Shown here piece by piece: positions 8,462 to 16,067 of a stretch of 64,000 bases of DNA. A program made the position numbers and the translations under genes. The first letter of the stretch is position 1, and the number at the start of each line of letters is the position of its first letter. The notes beneath the pieces are model-generated. The model did not search any database and had not been told where the DNA came from. It was given only the letters and a program-made list of their open reading frames with translations. The DNA is from Bacillota bacterium (GTDB lineage: Bacteria; Bacillota; Clostridia; Acetivibrionales; DSM-1351): NCBI GenBank assembly GCA_023400235.1, contig JAEXFI010000024.1, positions 62,001-126,000 on the forward strand. Reading direction: 5' to 3'.

Positions 8462-9208
8462 TTACACCTCCAAATCCTTTCCCTTAAAATTACCCAACGG
8501 ATAGAACGGCATCATATTCTGTTCAAGCCATTTCAAGGAGTCCACAGGATTTATGCCCCAGTTGGTGGGACAGGTGGAAAGCACTTCTACTATTGAAAAG
8601 CCCTTTTTGGCCTTTTGCACCTGAAAGGCCTTCTTTATGGCAGCCTTGGTTTTATTTATGTTTTTTACGTCATGAACCGAGGTTCTTTCAACATAGACAG
8701 CACCCTCCAGGGTGGAAAGCAGTTCACAGACCTTTACAGGATAGCCGTGTATTTCCGGCTTTCTGCCGTATGGAGAAGTGGTGGTCACCTGATTCACCAG
8801 GGTAGTAGGTGCCATTTGTCCTGAGGTCATACCATAGATGGCATTGTTGACAAATACTGTTGTTATATTTTCGCCTCTGGAAGCAGCGTGGACAATTTCC
8901 GCCGTACCTATGGCTGCCAGGTCTCCGTCTCCCTGGTATGTAAATACATAGTTGTCGGGATGCACTCTCTTTATGCCTGTGGCAACTGCCGGAGCTCTTC
9001 CGTGTGCCGCCTGGACAAAATCGCAGTTGAAATATTCATAATTATTGTAGGCGCAGCCCACAGGTGATACCCCTATTGTAGTTCCCTCTATTTCAAGTTC
9101 GTCAATAACTTCAGCTATGAGCCTGTGTATGATCCCATGTGTACATCCGGGACAATAGTGCAGGGACAAATCCTTTAAAGCATGAGGTTTTTTAAACACT
9201 GTTGCCAT
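8462..9208 (-). CDS. 2-oxoacid:ferredoxin oxidoreductase, beta subunit (TPP-binding)
   Basis: About 248 residues. It has CPGCTHGIIHRL near the N-terminus, the thiamine diphosphate/Mg motif GDGDLAAIGTAEIVHAA with the paired Asn in VFVNNAIYGMTSGQ about 25 residues later, and VEVLSTCPTNWG towards the end. These mark the beta subunit that holds the TPP cofactor and proximal cluster ligands. The best start is the ATG at 9208, nine bases after AAAGGA; an ATG at 9214 and a TTG at 9229 are in frame upstream. The gene lies between alpha and a 44-aa ORF in the same operon. Confidence 0.94.
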   Translation of the reverse strand: MATVFKKPHALKDLSLHYCPGCTHGIIHRLIAEVIDELEIEGTTIGVSPVGCAYNNYEYFNCDFVQAAHGRAPAVATGIKRVHPDNYVFTYQGDGDLAAIGTAEIVHAASRGENITTVFVNNAIYGMTSGQMAPTTLVNQVTTTSPYGRKPEIHGYPVKVCELLSTLEGAVYVERTSVHDVKNINKTKAAIKKAFQVQKAKKGFSIVEVLSTCPTNWGINPVDSLKWLEQNMMPFYPLGNFKGKDLEV

Positions 9209-9257
9209 TTTCATTTTCCTTTCCGCCAATATTCAGCGACATGTTATTATAATAAAA

Positions 9258-10313
9258 TTATTTTAAGATTTCCTTTATTTTGTTTAAAATCTCCTTCTGG
9301 CTTGGTACCATGCCGCCCATACGTCCGTAGAAATGCACCGGACATTTGCCGTTAACCGCAAGGCGTACATCCTCGACCATCTGTCCCGCACTGAGCTCAA
9401 CGCTCAGAAAGGCCTTGGGCGTTCCCGCATACTGTAAGAAGGCATCAGTTGGGAAGGGCCAGAGTGATATAGGACGGATAAGACCTACCTTTATGCCTTC
9501 CTTTTCGGCAGACTTTATGACATTTTTGATTATACGTGCGATTGTGCCATAGGCAGTTACAATAATATCCGCATTCTCACAGTTATAGGTCTCAACAAGG
9601 ACTTCCTCCTGCTCTATCTGCCTGTATTTTGCCTGGAGCTTCAGGTTATGCCTTTCAAGTACTTCCGGTTGAATATATATGGAGGTGATGTCATTGCTTT
9701 CCCTCTGCATTTTAGTACCGGTTGTGGCCCATTTCTTATCATCCAGGTATATTTCTTCCTTATCTTTAAATTCCACGGCTTCCATCATCTGACCCAGCAT
9801 ACCGTCACCCATAATCATGGTAAGTACCCTGTATTTATCAGAAATATTAAAGGCTTCCACCGTCAATTCATAGAGCTCCTGAACACTTGAAGGAGCCAGT
9901 ACCACCATTTTGTAATCTCCGTGTCCTCCGCCCTTCACTGCCTGAAAATAGTCGCACTGAGCCGGAAGGATACCGCCCAGGCCAGGACCGCAGCGTACAA
10001 TATTTACAATGACTGCAGGAAGTTCCGCACCGGCAATATATGAAATGCCTTCCTGCTTCAGGCTTATTCCGGGACTTGAGGAAGAGGTAAGCACACGTGC
10101 ACCTGCCGCGGCTGCTCCGTATACCATATTTATAGCTGCAACCTCACTCTCTGCCTGAACAAAGGTACCGTTTATCTCGGGCATCTTTTTAGCCATATAA
10201 TGTGCTATTTCAGTCTGAGGGGTGATAGGGTAGCCGAAATAATGCTTGCAGCCTGCTCTTATGGCCGCCTCTGCAATTACTTCATTTCCCTTCATTAACA
10301 ATTTTTCCGACAT
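9258..10313 (-). CDS. 2-oxoacid:ferredoxin oxidoreductase, alpha subunit (VorB-like)
   Basis: 351 residues. LLMKGNEVIAEAAIRAGC and YFGYPITPQTEI at the N-terminus, the AESEVAAINMVYGAAAAGAR segment and SSPGISL near 85 are typical of the alpha subunit of branched-chain or 2-oxoglutarate-type oxidoreductases. The C-terminal third carries the transketolase C-like domain. The ATG at 10313 has GGAG seven bases upstream and gives the usual family N-terminus; ATGs at 10325 and 10361 would add an odd extension overlapping the ferredoxin gene. Substrate (2-oxoisovalerate, 2-oxoglutarate or another) cannot be fixed from sequence. Confidence 0.93.
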   Translation of the reverse strand: MSEKLLMKGNEVIAEAAIRAGCKHYFGYPITPQTEIAHYMAKKMPEINGTFVQAESEVAAINMVYGAAAAGARVLTSSSSPGISLKQEGISYIAGAELPAVIVNIVRCGPGLGGILPAQCDYFQAVKGGGHGDYKMVVLAPSSVQELYELTVEAFNISDKYRVLTMIMGDGMLGQMMEAVEFKDKEEIYLDDKKWATTGTKMQRESNDITSIYIQPEVLERHNLKLQAKYRQIEQEEVLVETYNCENADIIVTAYGTIARIIKNVIKSAEKEGIKVGLIRPISLWPFPTDAFLQYAGTPKAFLSVELSAGQMVEDVRLAVNGKCPVHFYGRMGGMVPSQKEILNKIKEILK

Positions 10314-10350
10314 ATCAAACTCCATTCCGCTGCCTTGCAGCAACAAATAG

Positions 10351-10557
10351 TTATTTTTCAACCTCTATAACGCAATCAGGACAAATAGTTGCACAGAAGG
10401 CGCAGCCAATGCATTTGTCCATTTCGTCCACACCTGCAGGATGAAATCCCTTCTGATTCAATTTGTCGGATTTCATTATGACAATTTTCTTTGGACATAC
10501 TGTTACGCAAAGCTTGCAGCCCTTGCATCTTTCCTCATGGAATATTACTTTTGCCAT
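10351..10557 (-). CDS. 2-oxoacid:ferredoxin oxidoreductase, delta subunit (2[4Fe-4S] ferredoxin)
   Basis: 68 residues with two complete cluster motifs, CKGCKLCVTVCP and CIGCAFCATICP, spaced about 30 residues apart. This small polyferredoxin subunit passes electrons from the TPP site to external ferredoxin. It is the first gene of the operon; the leader upstream carries a promoter at 10719-10747. Start ATG at 10557 follows GTGAGG. Confidence 0.93.
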   Translation of the reverse strand: MAKVIFHEERCKGCKLCVTVCPKKIVIMKSDKLNQKGFHPAGVDEMDKCIGCAFCATICPDCVIEVEK

Positions 10558-10718
10558 TTTAAAAACCTCACTTGTATTTTTTATTTAAGCCAATCATCAC
10601 AGCACGACTTAAAATCCCGGGCCGGGTAGCATTCAGTCAAAAGTAGTTCTGAAGGCCGGGGATTCAGACAAATGGCTATACAATTATTTAGTAATTTAGA
10701 GAACTAAAACTATTGTTT
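10558..10718 (-). promoter_or_regulatory. Structured leader of the oxidoreductase operon
   Basis: The roughly 155-nt leader between the promoter and the delta gene contains an 11-bp stem with one mismatch (AATCCCCGGCC against GGCCCGGGATT, about 10614-10672) enclosing a smaller TTCAG/CTGAA stem. It is clearly GC-richer than the surrounding spacer. It does not fit any riboswitch I know and lacks a T-box motif. A regulatory role is inference. Confidence 0.35.
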
Positions 10719-10747
10719 ATTATAAGACTCTTTGAAGCTATTTGCAA
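10719..10747 (-). promoter_or_regulatory. SigA-type promoter for the oxidoreductase operon
   Basis: Minus strand TTGCAA (10742-10747), 17-bp spacer, TATAAT (10719-10724). A close match to the vegetative consensus, about 160 bp before the first gene. Confidence 0.7.
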
Positions 10748-10826
10748 GTTAACCCTTTCCATTTATTACTCTGTATTAGAAATATTTGTGTGTTTTTGAA
10801 GGATTAATCCGGAGTGGCTGCAATAA

Positions 10827-10868
10827 ATCCACTTCAATAGATCCACTTCAATAGATCCACTTCGATAG
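10827..10868. repeat. Three tandem 14-bp direct repeats
   Basis: ATCCACTTCAATAG occurs twice in a row (10827-10840, 10841-10854) and a third time with one change, A to G (10855-10868). The array ends one base before the stop codon of the ABC ATPase gene. It sits where a terminator would be expected, but forms no hairpin. Confidence 0.85.
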
Positions 10869-10869
10869 T

Positions 10870-11586
10870 CTACTCCAAAATACCCTTATACTTGTTGTCC
10901 TTATAGCCTGCCAGTTCCATAATCACCTGAGCCAGTGTCCTCCCCTGCATTTTCAGATCATCCGATAAAACATCCGCTTTTATTCTTCCGTTTTTAAGAA
11001 TAAGGGCCCTGTCAATAAAATTTTCAATCTCATCAATATGATGTGTACTTATGAGTATAGTTTCATCTTCCTTTATGCTTGCAGCCATCAGCTTTATAAA
11101 ATCCTTCCGGGCAATAATGTCCTCCCCCAGAAAGGGTTCATCCATAATAATATATGAGGCCATTTTTGCAAAGCCGGCACATATCTCCAGCTTTGCTTTC
11201 TGACCGTACGAAAAGGTTTTTATTTTGTCCCTGGGCTCCAGTTCAAAAAAACTGATTAATTTCTTATAGCGTTCCCAACTGAATTTTTTAAAATAGCTGC
11301 AAAGAAATTCACCGTACTGGTATGGCGTCATAAAGGGAAAATAACTTCCCTCGTGAGTAATGAAGGACATTCTGTCATACATTTCCCTGGGATTGCGGCC
11401 ATCTACCAGCACCTGACCGGAAGTCAGTTCCAGCAGGCCCATTGCAAGCTTCAAGAGTGTACTTTTACCCGAACCGTTTTCCCCCAGAATGCCTACAATC
11501 TCACCGGAATTTATTACCGCACTTTCATCCATAAGGCCAAGTGCCTTGGTTCCATAATATTTCTTTACATTTATAAATTCTATCAT
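10870..11586 (-). CDS. ABC transporter ATP-binding protein
   Basis: 238 residues with Walker A GILGENGSGKSTLLKL near 30-45, an ABC signature reduced to KTFSYGQKAKLEI, and Walker B YIIMDEPFLGEDI, followed by the switch His in LISTHHIDE. The ATG at 11586 lies six bases after GGGAG and gives the normal N-terminus (MIEFINVKKYYG). It powers the transporter whose membrane part is encoded upstream at 13041-13823; this YtrB-like arrangement behind a GntR-family repressor is usual for stress or envelope-related exporters. The 5' region is the repeat element at 11587-11650. Confidence 0.93.
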   Translation of the reverse strand: MIEFINVKKYYGTKALGLMDESAVINSGEIVGILGENGSGKSTLLKLAMGLLELTSGQVLVDGRNPREMYDRMSFITHEGSYFPFMTPYQYGEFLCSYFKKFSWERYKKLISFFELEPRDKIKTFSYGQKAKLEICAGFAKMASYIIMDEPFLGEDIIARKDFIKLMAASIKEDETILISTHHIDEIENFIDRALILKNGRIKADVLSDDLKMQGRTLAQVIMELAGYKDNKYKGILE

Positions 11587-11650
11587 TTCATCTCCCATCC
11601 ACGCGCATAGCGCGTACACAAATAGTAATGAAAATCTTCAGGTTGAAAAC
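11587..11650 (-). repeat. Copy 2 of the dispersed hairpin + Shine-Dalgarno element
   Basis: Read on the minus strand: a CAGGTTTTCAACCTG palindrome overlapping the upstream stop codon, then a 24-nt block identical to 18510-18533, the hairpin ACGCGC-TAT-GCGCGT and GATGGGAG, the ribosome site of the ABC ATPase gene. It fills the whole gap between the two genes. Confidence 0.75.
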
Positions 11651-13029
11651 CTGACATTTAAAAAACGCCTCACATTAGACGAATCAAAGCCCCCGGCTTG
11701 GAGGCCGTTTTGCTGCCAGTAAATAAGATCCTGTACCGCATCTGATATGACCTCTCCCTTGTAAAGCAGCCTGCTGTTCAAAGAAGACCTGTCATAGGCA
11801 AAGATGAAATAATTTTCAGGTCTCCAACCGTTGAAAAACTCCGAATCCTTTTGCGCATATCCGCAAAAAATCAAAAGCTTGTTATTGACCACCGAGACAT
11901 TTTCTAAATAGATGTTTGTCTTGTCATCCACCTCAAGTCCCTGGACAAAATACTCCAGAGTCAGTTTTTTATCAAGCCTTATTCCGATTATAATGTCCTT
12001 GTCTTCCTTAAAACATAGGTTCAGATTGTTTTCATTTATAAAAAACTGCAGGCTGTCACCTATCTCACTTCTCCCGAAATTACGCACCAGAAGCTGGTCT
12101 ATCAGTTCCCCCGTCTCAGGCTCATATGCCCTGAAGGTAAGAACATCCTCTATCAGCAGGACTAAAACCAGCTTGCCCTTCACACATTTCAGGGCAAGAA
12201 CCTCCGTATTGTTGTCCTGCTTGAAGCCTGCCAGTTGAGTAACCAGTCCGGCGTCCTTCCTGTCATCCCAGTTTGGCCAGGCACTCCACTGGTCAACCCT
12301 GTATATTCCATTTTCTCCCTGGGCAGGTTTTTTTGCCGGAAGGGTGAAATATAAATTACCGGCCACCTCAACTATAGCATCCATCTGATTTCTGACAGGC
12401 ATGTTGAAATCCGGGCCCCTGGCGGCAATGACCTCTTCCCCGCCATCTATCTTCCGGTAGGTCTTGGTAAATTCAAATTTCATGTTGTCCGACTTCACAC
12501 TGAGCCCGCTTTTAAATTTTATTCTTTTGAATTCACCTATCTTGTCTATGCTCATATAAAGGTCAAGCTTATCAGAAAAGGTCCTCTTGTCCATATAACC
12601 TTCCGGGTTCTCAGGCTGGGGCCAGGTTTCCCCATGAATCCCAGTGCCCACGGTTTTTGAAGGTGTTTCTTCAACCCGTGTGTTGGCATCTGCCGAAATC
12701 TCACCCGACACATTACAGGCAAGTTCCGGTAAATCATAAAATGACCAGTTCCCGGAATTCCACAGCGTCCTCACCATATCCTGCTCTCCATCATAGAAGC
12801 TGAAGCTTTTGTCCACCTTGCCGTCCCTGATGCTGAACCTCAGTCCGTGATACTTATCCTGAACCACTCCGCTTACGGTTATATCCCTGAGATAAGAACT
12901 ATCCCCTTGAATATCCTTTATATACAAAGTTTGATTGTCTCTCTTGCCTATGATTATCCCCATAAGCAATGCCATGACTGATAATGCTGCTGCCGCAGCA
13001 ACCAGCGCCGTATGCCTGCCAGTTTTCAT
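11638..13029 (-). CDS. Membrane-anchored protein of the ABC module, unknown function
   Basis: 463 residues. One N-terminal membrane helix (about residues 8-26, ALVAAAAALSVMALLMGIII) is followed by a long extracytoplasmic region. That region has several short beta-type segments with aromatic ends, possibly a propeller-like fold, but no motif I recognise. The ATG at 13029 is fixed by GAGGAGG six bases upstream, and leaves 11 bp after the permease gene. Lying between permease and ATPase genes in a GntR-led operon, it is probably a partner of the transporter, for example a sensor or accessory subunit. That is inference from position. Confidence 0.6.
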   Translation of the reverse strand: MKTGRHTALVAAAAALSVMALLMGIIIGKRDNQTLYIKDIQGDSSYLRDITVSGVVQDKYHGLRFSIRDGKVDKSFSFYDGEQDMVRTLWNSGNWSFYDLPELACNVSGEISADANTRVEETPSKTVGTGIHGETWPQPENPEGYMDKRTFSDKLDLYMSIDKIGEFKRIKFKSGLSVKSDNMKFEFTKTYRKIDGGEEVIAARGPDFNMPVRNQMDAIVEVAGNLYFTLPAKKPAQGENGIYRVDQWSAWPNWDDRKDAGLVTQLAGFKQDNNTEVLALKCVKGKLVLVLLIEDVLTFRAYEPETGELIDQLLVRNFGRSEIGDSLQFFINENNLNLCFKEDKDIIIGIRLDKKLTLEYFVQGLEVDDKTNIYLENVSVVNNKLLIFCGYAQKDSEFFNGWRPENYFIFAYDRSSLNSRLLYKGEVISDAVQDLIYWQQNGLQAGGFDSSNVRRFLNVRFST

Positions 13030-13040
13030 ATTCTTCCTCC

Positions 13041-13823
13041 TCACTCCAATATGGTGCTTCTCCTGGTCCACCCAAGACACTGCCATATATAAAATATTGT
13101 AAATACCAAAAGAAGCAGACAGTATATATACAGCCTTAGGCCTCCCATCGGGTATGAGCCCCTTAACCTTTGGGACAGGATGAACACCATGACTATTGCC
13201 TGTATTGCCGATGCTGTAATGTATAGGTATTTTTTTGACAAAAAACAATAAACAGTATAAATCACACCAGTTACCAGGGCCAGATACATGACAGCAGTGC
13301 ATATGAAGCTTCCCATGCCCAAAGGATAAAGGATTCTAAGAAAATCAGAGCGGACAAAGGATAAAAACAGGCCGTTTACAGGCTCCTCAAAGCTTAATAG
13401 GCCACTGCTTCGGGTTACTGCAAAGGAAGTTGAGAAAAGCAGATACCCTATAAAAATACTTAAAAGTTGGGCAGCCAGCAGCAGCAGCAGGCCGGTCAGA
13501 CCCCACAAGAGCTTTGAAAAAAATATGCTGCCTCTGGAACCAGGTATACTCATAAGGGTGTATATGCTCTTGCTTCCGTAATAGTTTGACAGTACACCGT
13601 AAACACAGCCGGAGAGAATCAGTACCAGGCAAATGACAAAGACTATGGCCGTACCTGAAATGTCCATGAGTCTTTCAAAGGGAATATATCTTCCAGGAGG
13701 ATAATTCCTGGTTGAAACATAAAACAGCAGGTTCTGTCCTGCTATAAGAGCAAAACACACAAGCAATACCGCTCTCAAGGTCAGAGTGCCTTCAAAATTA
13801 AAAAGTTTATATAAATTCTTCAT
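13041..13823 (-). CDS. ABC transporter permease (ABC-2-like)
   Basis: About 260 residues with six or more hydrophobic helices (near 18-38, 60-82, 105-135, 165-195, 200-222 and 230-250). There is a conserved-looking cytoplasmic YGSKSIYTLMSIPGSR segment near 80 of the kind that docks the ATPase in ABC-2 type exporters. The ATG at 13823 follows GGAGG by five bases. It would form the membrane channel with the ATPase encoded at 10870-11586. Substrate unknown. Confidence 0.8.
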   Translation of the reverse strand: MKNLYKLFNFEGTLTLRAVLLVCFALIAGQNLLFYVSTRNYPPGRYIPFERLMDISGTAIVFVICLVLILSGCVYGVLSNYYGSKSIYTLMSIPGSRGSIFFSKLLWGLTGLLLLLAAQLLSIFIGYLLFSTSFAVTRSSGLLSFEEPVNGLFLSFVRSDFLRILYPLGMGSFICTAVMYLALVTGVIYTVYCFLSKKYLYITASAIQAIVMVFILSQRLRGSYPMGGLRLYIYCLLLLVFTIFYIWQCLGWTRRSTILE

Positions 13824-13897
13824 ATAACCTCCATTCTGTACCATCATAATAATACACAACTACTGGCTTCTACCGTTAGACGACCTGCAGTCATGCC

Positions 13898-14275
13898 CTA
13901 GTCACTGTCCCATTTGTCGGTGAGCAGCTGTATCACTTTTTTAAAGGACAGCTTCACCTCCTTGGCAGCCGAAACAAATTCATTTACCATGGTTTCCGTA
14001 AGTTCGGCCTCTATTTTTGAATATATGTGCTCATCCACATAAACCATGCTGCCTACATTCGTATTTGTGGCTATATAGCCCTCATCCTCCATAAGCTTAT
14101 AGGCCTTTTGCGCGGTATTGGGATTAATGTTCAAAACTGCTGCCAGTTCGCGTCTTGAGGGCAGCTCCGTACCTGTCTGTGCTTGTCTTAGCAGTATCTT
14201 TTTCTTGACAAACCCTGCTATTTGAATATAAACAGGCTCCTTATTATTCAGTATGAGACTCGAAAAATCCAGCAC
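13898..14275 (-). CDS. GntR-family regulator, YtrA subfamily
   Basis: 125 residues. The first 75 form the GntR winged helix (KEPVYIQIAGFVKKKIL, then LPSRRELAAVLNINPNTAQKAY, then GYIATNTNVGSMVY), followed by a short helical tail of about 45 residues, the dimerisation part typical of YtrA proteins that control ABC operons. I place the start at the GTG at 14275 because GGAGGTGG lies nine bases upstream; longer frames begin inside the promoter. It likely represses its own operon through the palindrome at 14297-14318. Confidence 0.9.
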   Translation of the reverse strand: MLDFSSLILNNKEPVYIQIAGFVKKKILLRQAQTGTELPSRRELAAVLNINPNTAQKAYKLMEDEGYIATNTNVGSMVYVDEHIYSKIEAELTETMVNEFVSAAKEVKLSFKKVIQLLTDKWDSD

Positions 14276-14296
14276 TGGCCAGCCACCTCCGTCTAA

Positions 14297-14329
14297 GTGT
14301 ATTATAGCATTAATACACACAGGTGTAAA
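14297..14329 (-). promoter_or_regulatory. Promoter overlapping a GntR/YtrA operator
   Basis: Minus strand TTTACA (14324-14329), 17 bp, TATAAT (14301-14306). The inverted repeat GTGTATTA-6-TAATACAC (14297-14318) covers the -10 box, so a bound dimer would block polymerase. It lies 22 bp before the GTG start of the GntR gene. Confidence 0.8.
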
Positions 14330-14352
14330 TATCACTTCTTGTAAAATATATA

Positions 14353-14386
14353 AATCCACGGCCAAGCAATGCGTCCGTGGATTGTA
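14353..14386. terminator. Hairpin between the ATPase gene and the GntR operon
   Basis: AATCCACGG and CCGTGGATT flank a 13-nt loop near 14353-14383. It lies downstream of the ATPase gene (minus strand) and upstream of the GntR promoter; no long T run follows, so its strength is uncertain. Confidence 0.5.
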
Positions 14387-14421
14387 TGTACGGCTTTAGC
14401 TATATGTTTCTACTGCTGAGT

Positions 14422-15102
14422 CTATCCTCTGTTCCAGGGAAGATGAATCTGCTTTCTCAAGGGAAGTATTTCAGAACCGCACAATTTGCCGCTGTCAAGG
14501 CCCCCGACAACTTCCTCCATACCTGCGGTTATTCCTATGGGTATGCCCAGCTTTTGTGAAACTGCCCGGATGATTTCATTGCCTTCCAGCAGTATCTCAG
14601 GGGAGGTTTCCTCCAGCAGGTTGCTGTTATTAACCAATTTGGTAACCTTAATATTTGCACTGGCCTCAATAAGGGCAATCATTTCCATAATTTTTTCAGG
14701 CGTATCCGTCATGCCCCTTCTGGTATTAATAACGAAATACATCTCGTAGTCATCGTTCAATATCTCATCCTTAAACCGGGACACCGCCCTGGCACCCAGA
14801 TCATCCCCGCCTACGTCAAGCACAACCTTGTATTCCTTCTTTTGAAACAGGGAATAGATTTCAGGTGGAATGGCAGGTACGTCCACATTAGTGTTGGCAT
14901 ACATGGGCAAAACAACCCATATGTTATTTCGTTCAAGCTCTTCCTTGGCATCTGCTGTGCGGAAATACGGATTGACAATGTCAAAATCCACTATTGAGGT
15001 CTTATAGCCCGACTCAGCCAGCTTCAAGGCGGAATTAACCGCCACCTCGGTCTTTCCGCTTCCGAAATGGCCTGTAAAAATATTTATACGTTTTTCAAAC
15101 AT
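14422..15102 (-). CDS. P-loop ATPase of the MinD/ParA-like (SIMIBI) group
   Basis: 226 residues. Walker A is NIFTGHFGSGKTEVA near residues 7-21, followed by VDFDIVNPYFRT (switch I-like) and VVLDVGGDDLGARA (Walker B region). The fold order fits SIMIBI ATPases, but the signature Lys of the deviant MinD Walker box (KGG) is absent, so it may act more like a metal-centre or CobQ/CobB-type NTPase than a partitioning protein. The ATG at 15102 follows GGAGATAAGG. It follows tcdA by 45 bp on the same strand. Confidence 0.75.
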   Translation of the reverse strand: MFEKRINIFTGHFGSGKTEVAVNSALKLAESGYKTSIVDFDIVNPYFRTADAKEELERNNIWVVLPMYANTNVDVPAIPPEIYSLFQKKEYKVVLDVGGDDLGARAVSRFKDEILNDDYEMYFVINTRRGMTDTPEKIMEMIALIEASANIKVTKLVNNSNLLEETSPEILLEGNEIIRAVSQKLGIPIGITAGMEEVVGGLDSGKLCGSEILPLRKQIHLPWNRG

Positions 15103-15147
15103 CCTTATCTCCGTTTCCGATTTGCCTTTTAACGTCAAATCCTCTGC

Positions 15148-15915
15148 TTACTGCTTCCGGTCCCATTCTATGATATCCTTTATGACTTCTCCGGCAATTA
15201 TCAGACCCATTACGGACGGTACAAAGGGAAGGCTTCCCGGTATCTGATGCTTGACCGTACATTTTCTCGTGGAGCCCTTTGGACATATACAGCCCGCACT
15301 GCAGCTTGAGCTTTCAGTTTCAACAGGCTTCCGGGGCTCCTCTTTTGAGTAGACCACCTTGAGCTTCTTGATTCCCCTCAGCCTCAGCTCTTTCCTGACC
15401 ACCTTTGCCAGAGGGTCCACAGAGGTCTTATATATATCCGACACCTCAAATCTGGTGGGGTCCAGCTTATTGCCTGCGCCCATGGCACTTATAACAGGGA
15501 TGCCCAGTTTATCGGCCCTTACAACAAGATCAATCTTGGCTGTAACAGTGTCTATGGCATCTACAATATAATCGCAGGTTGTGTCCAGTATCTCCTCTGC
15601 AACCTCGGGCATATAAAATTTCTGAATTATATCCACCTGGCATTGAGGGTTTATTTCAAGAAGCCTGTCCCTCATGGCCTCAACCTTGGGCTGTCCTACT
15701 GTCTTTCGGGTGGCATGCAGCTGCCTGTTCAAATTTGTCAGGCACACACAGTCATCATCAATCAGCACGATTTTACCAAGCCCGCACCTTACCAAAGCTT
15801 CAGCCGTGTAGGATCCCACTCCCCCAACTCCGAATACTGCCACCTTGCTGTCTTGCAGCTTTTCCAAGCCAGCCTTGCCTATAATCAATTCATTTCTTGA
15901 AAACTCATTCAGCAT
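15148..15915 (-). CDS. tcdA: tRNA threonylcarbamoyladenosine dehydratase
   Basis: 255 residues of the E1/ThiF-like superfamily. It has the nucleotide loop VFGVGGVGSYTAEALVRCG near 30-48, DDDCVCLTNLNRQ near 55, the catalytic region YIVDAIDTVTAK and a Cys-rich turn SSSCSAGCICPKGS, then the PSVMG segment typical of TcdA (CsdL/YgdL). It ATP-dependently cyclises t6A37 to ct6A in ANN-decoding tRNAs. The ATG at 15915 has GGAG eight bases upstream; the longer open frame lacks a ribosome site. Confidence 0.9.
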   Translation of the reverse strand: MLNEFSRNELIIGKAGLEKLQDSKVAVFGVGGVGSYTAEALVRCGLGKIVLIDDDCVCLTNLNRQLHATRKTVGQPKVEAMRDRLLEINPQCQVDIIQKFYMPEVAEEILDTTCDYIVDAIDTVTAKIDLVVRADKLGIPVISAMGAGNKLDPTRFEVSDIYKTSVDPLAKVVRKELRLRGIKKLKVVYSKEEPRKPVETESSSCSAGCICPKGSTRKCTVKHQIPGSLPFVPSVMGLIIAGEVIKDIIEWDRKQ

Positions 15916-16067
15916 ATAATAACTCCATTTATATATTATTGATTTATCAGTTACCCTACAGCAAAGTAAAACCTGCCTATAAGAAGGATACACCAATTGT
16001 GTCATGAAAACAAGCTGCCTTGGTTACAGGAATGAGTCCCGGGATATATGAAAGAGCAGCCTTTGGT

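Noticed and set aside
10827..10868. CRISPR-like array
   Set aside because: Units are adjacent 14-mers without spacers, so they are tandem repeats.
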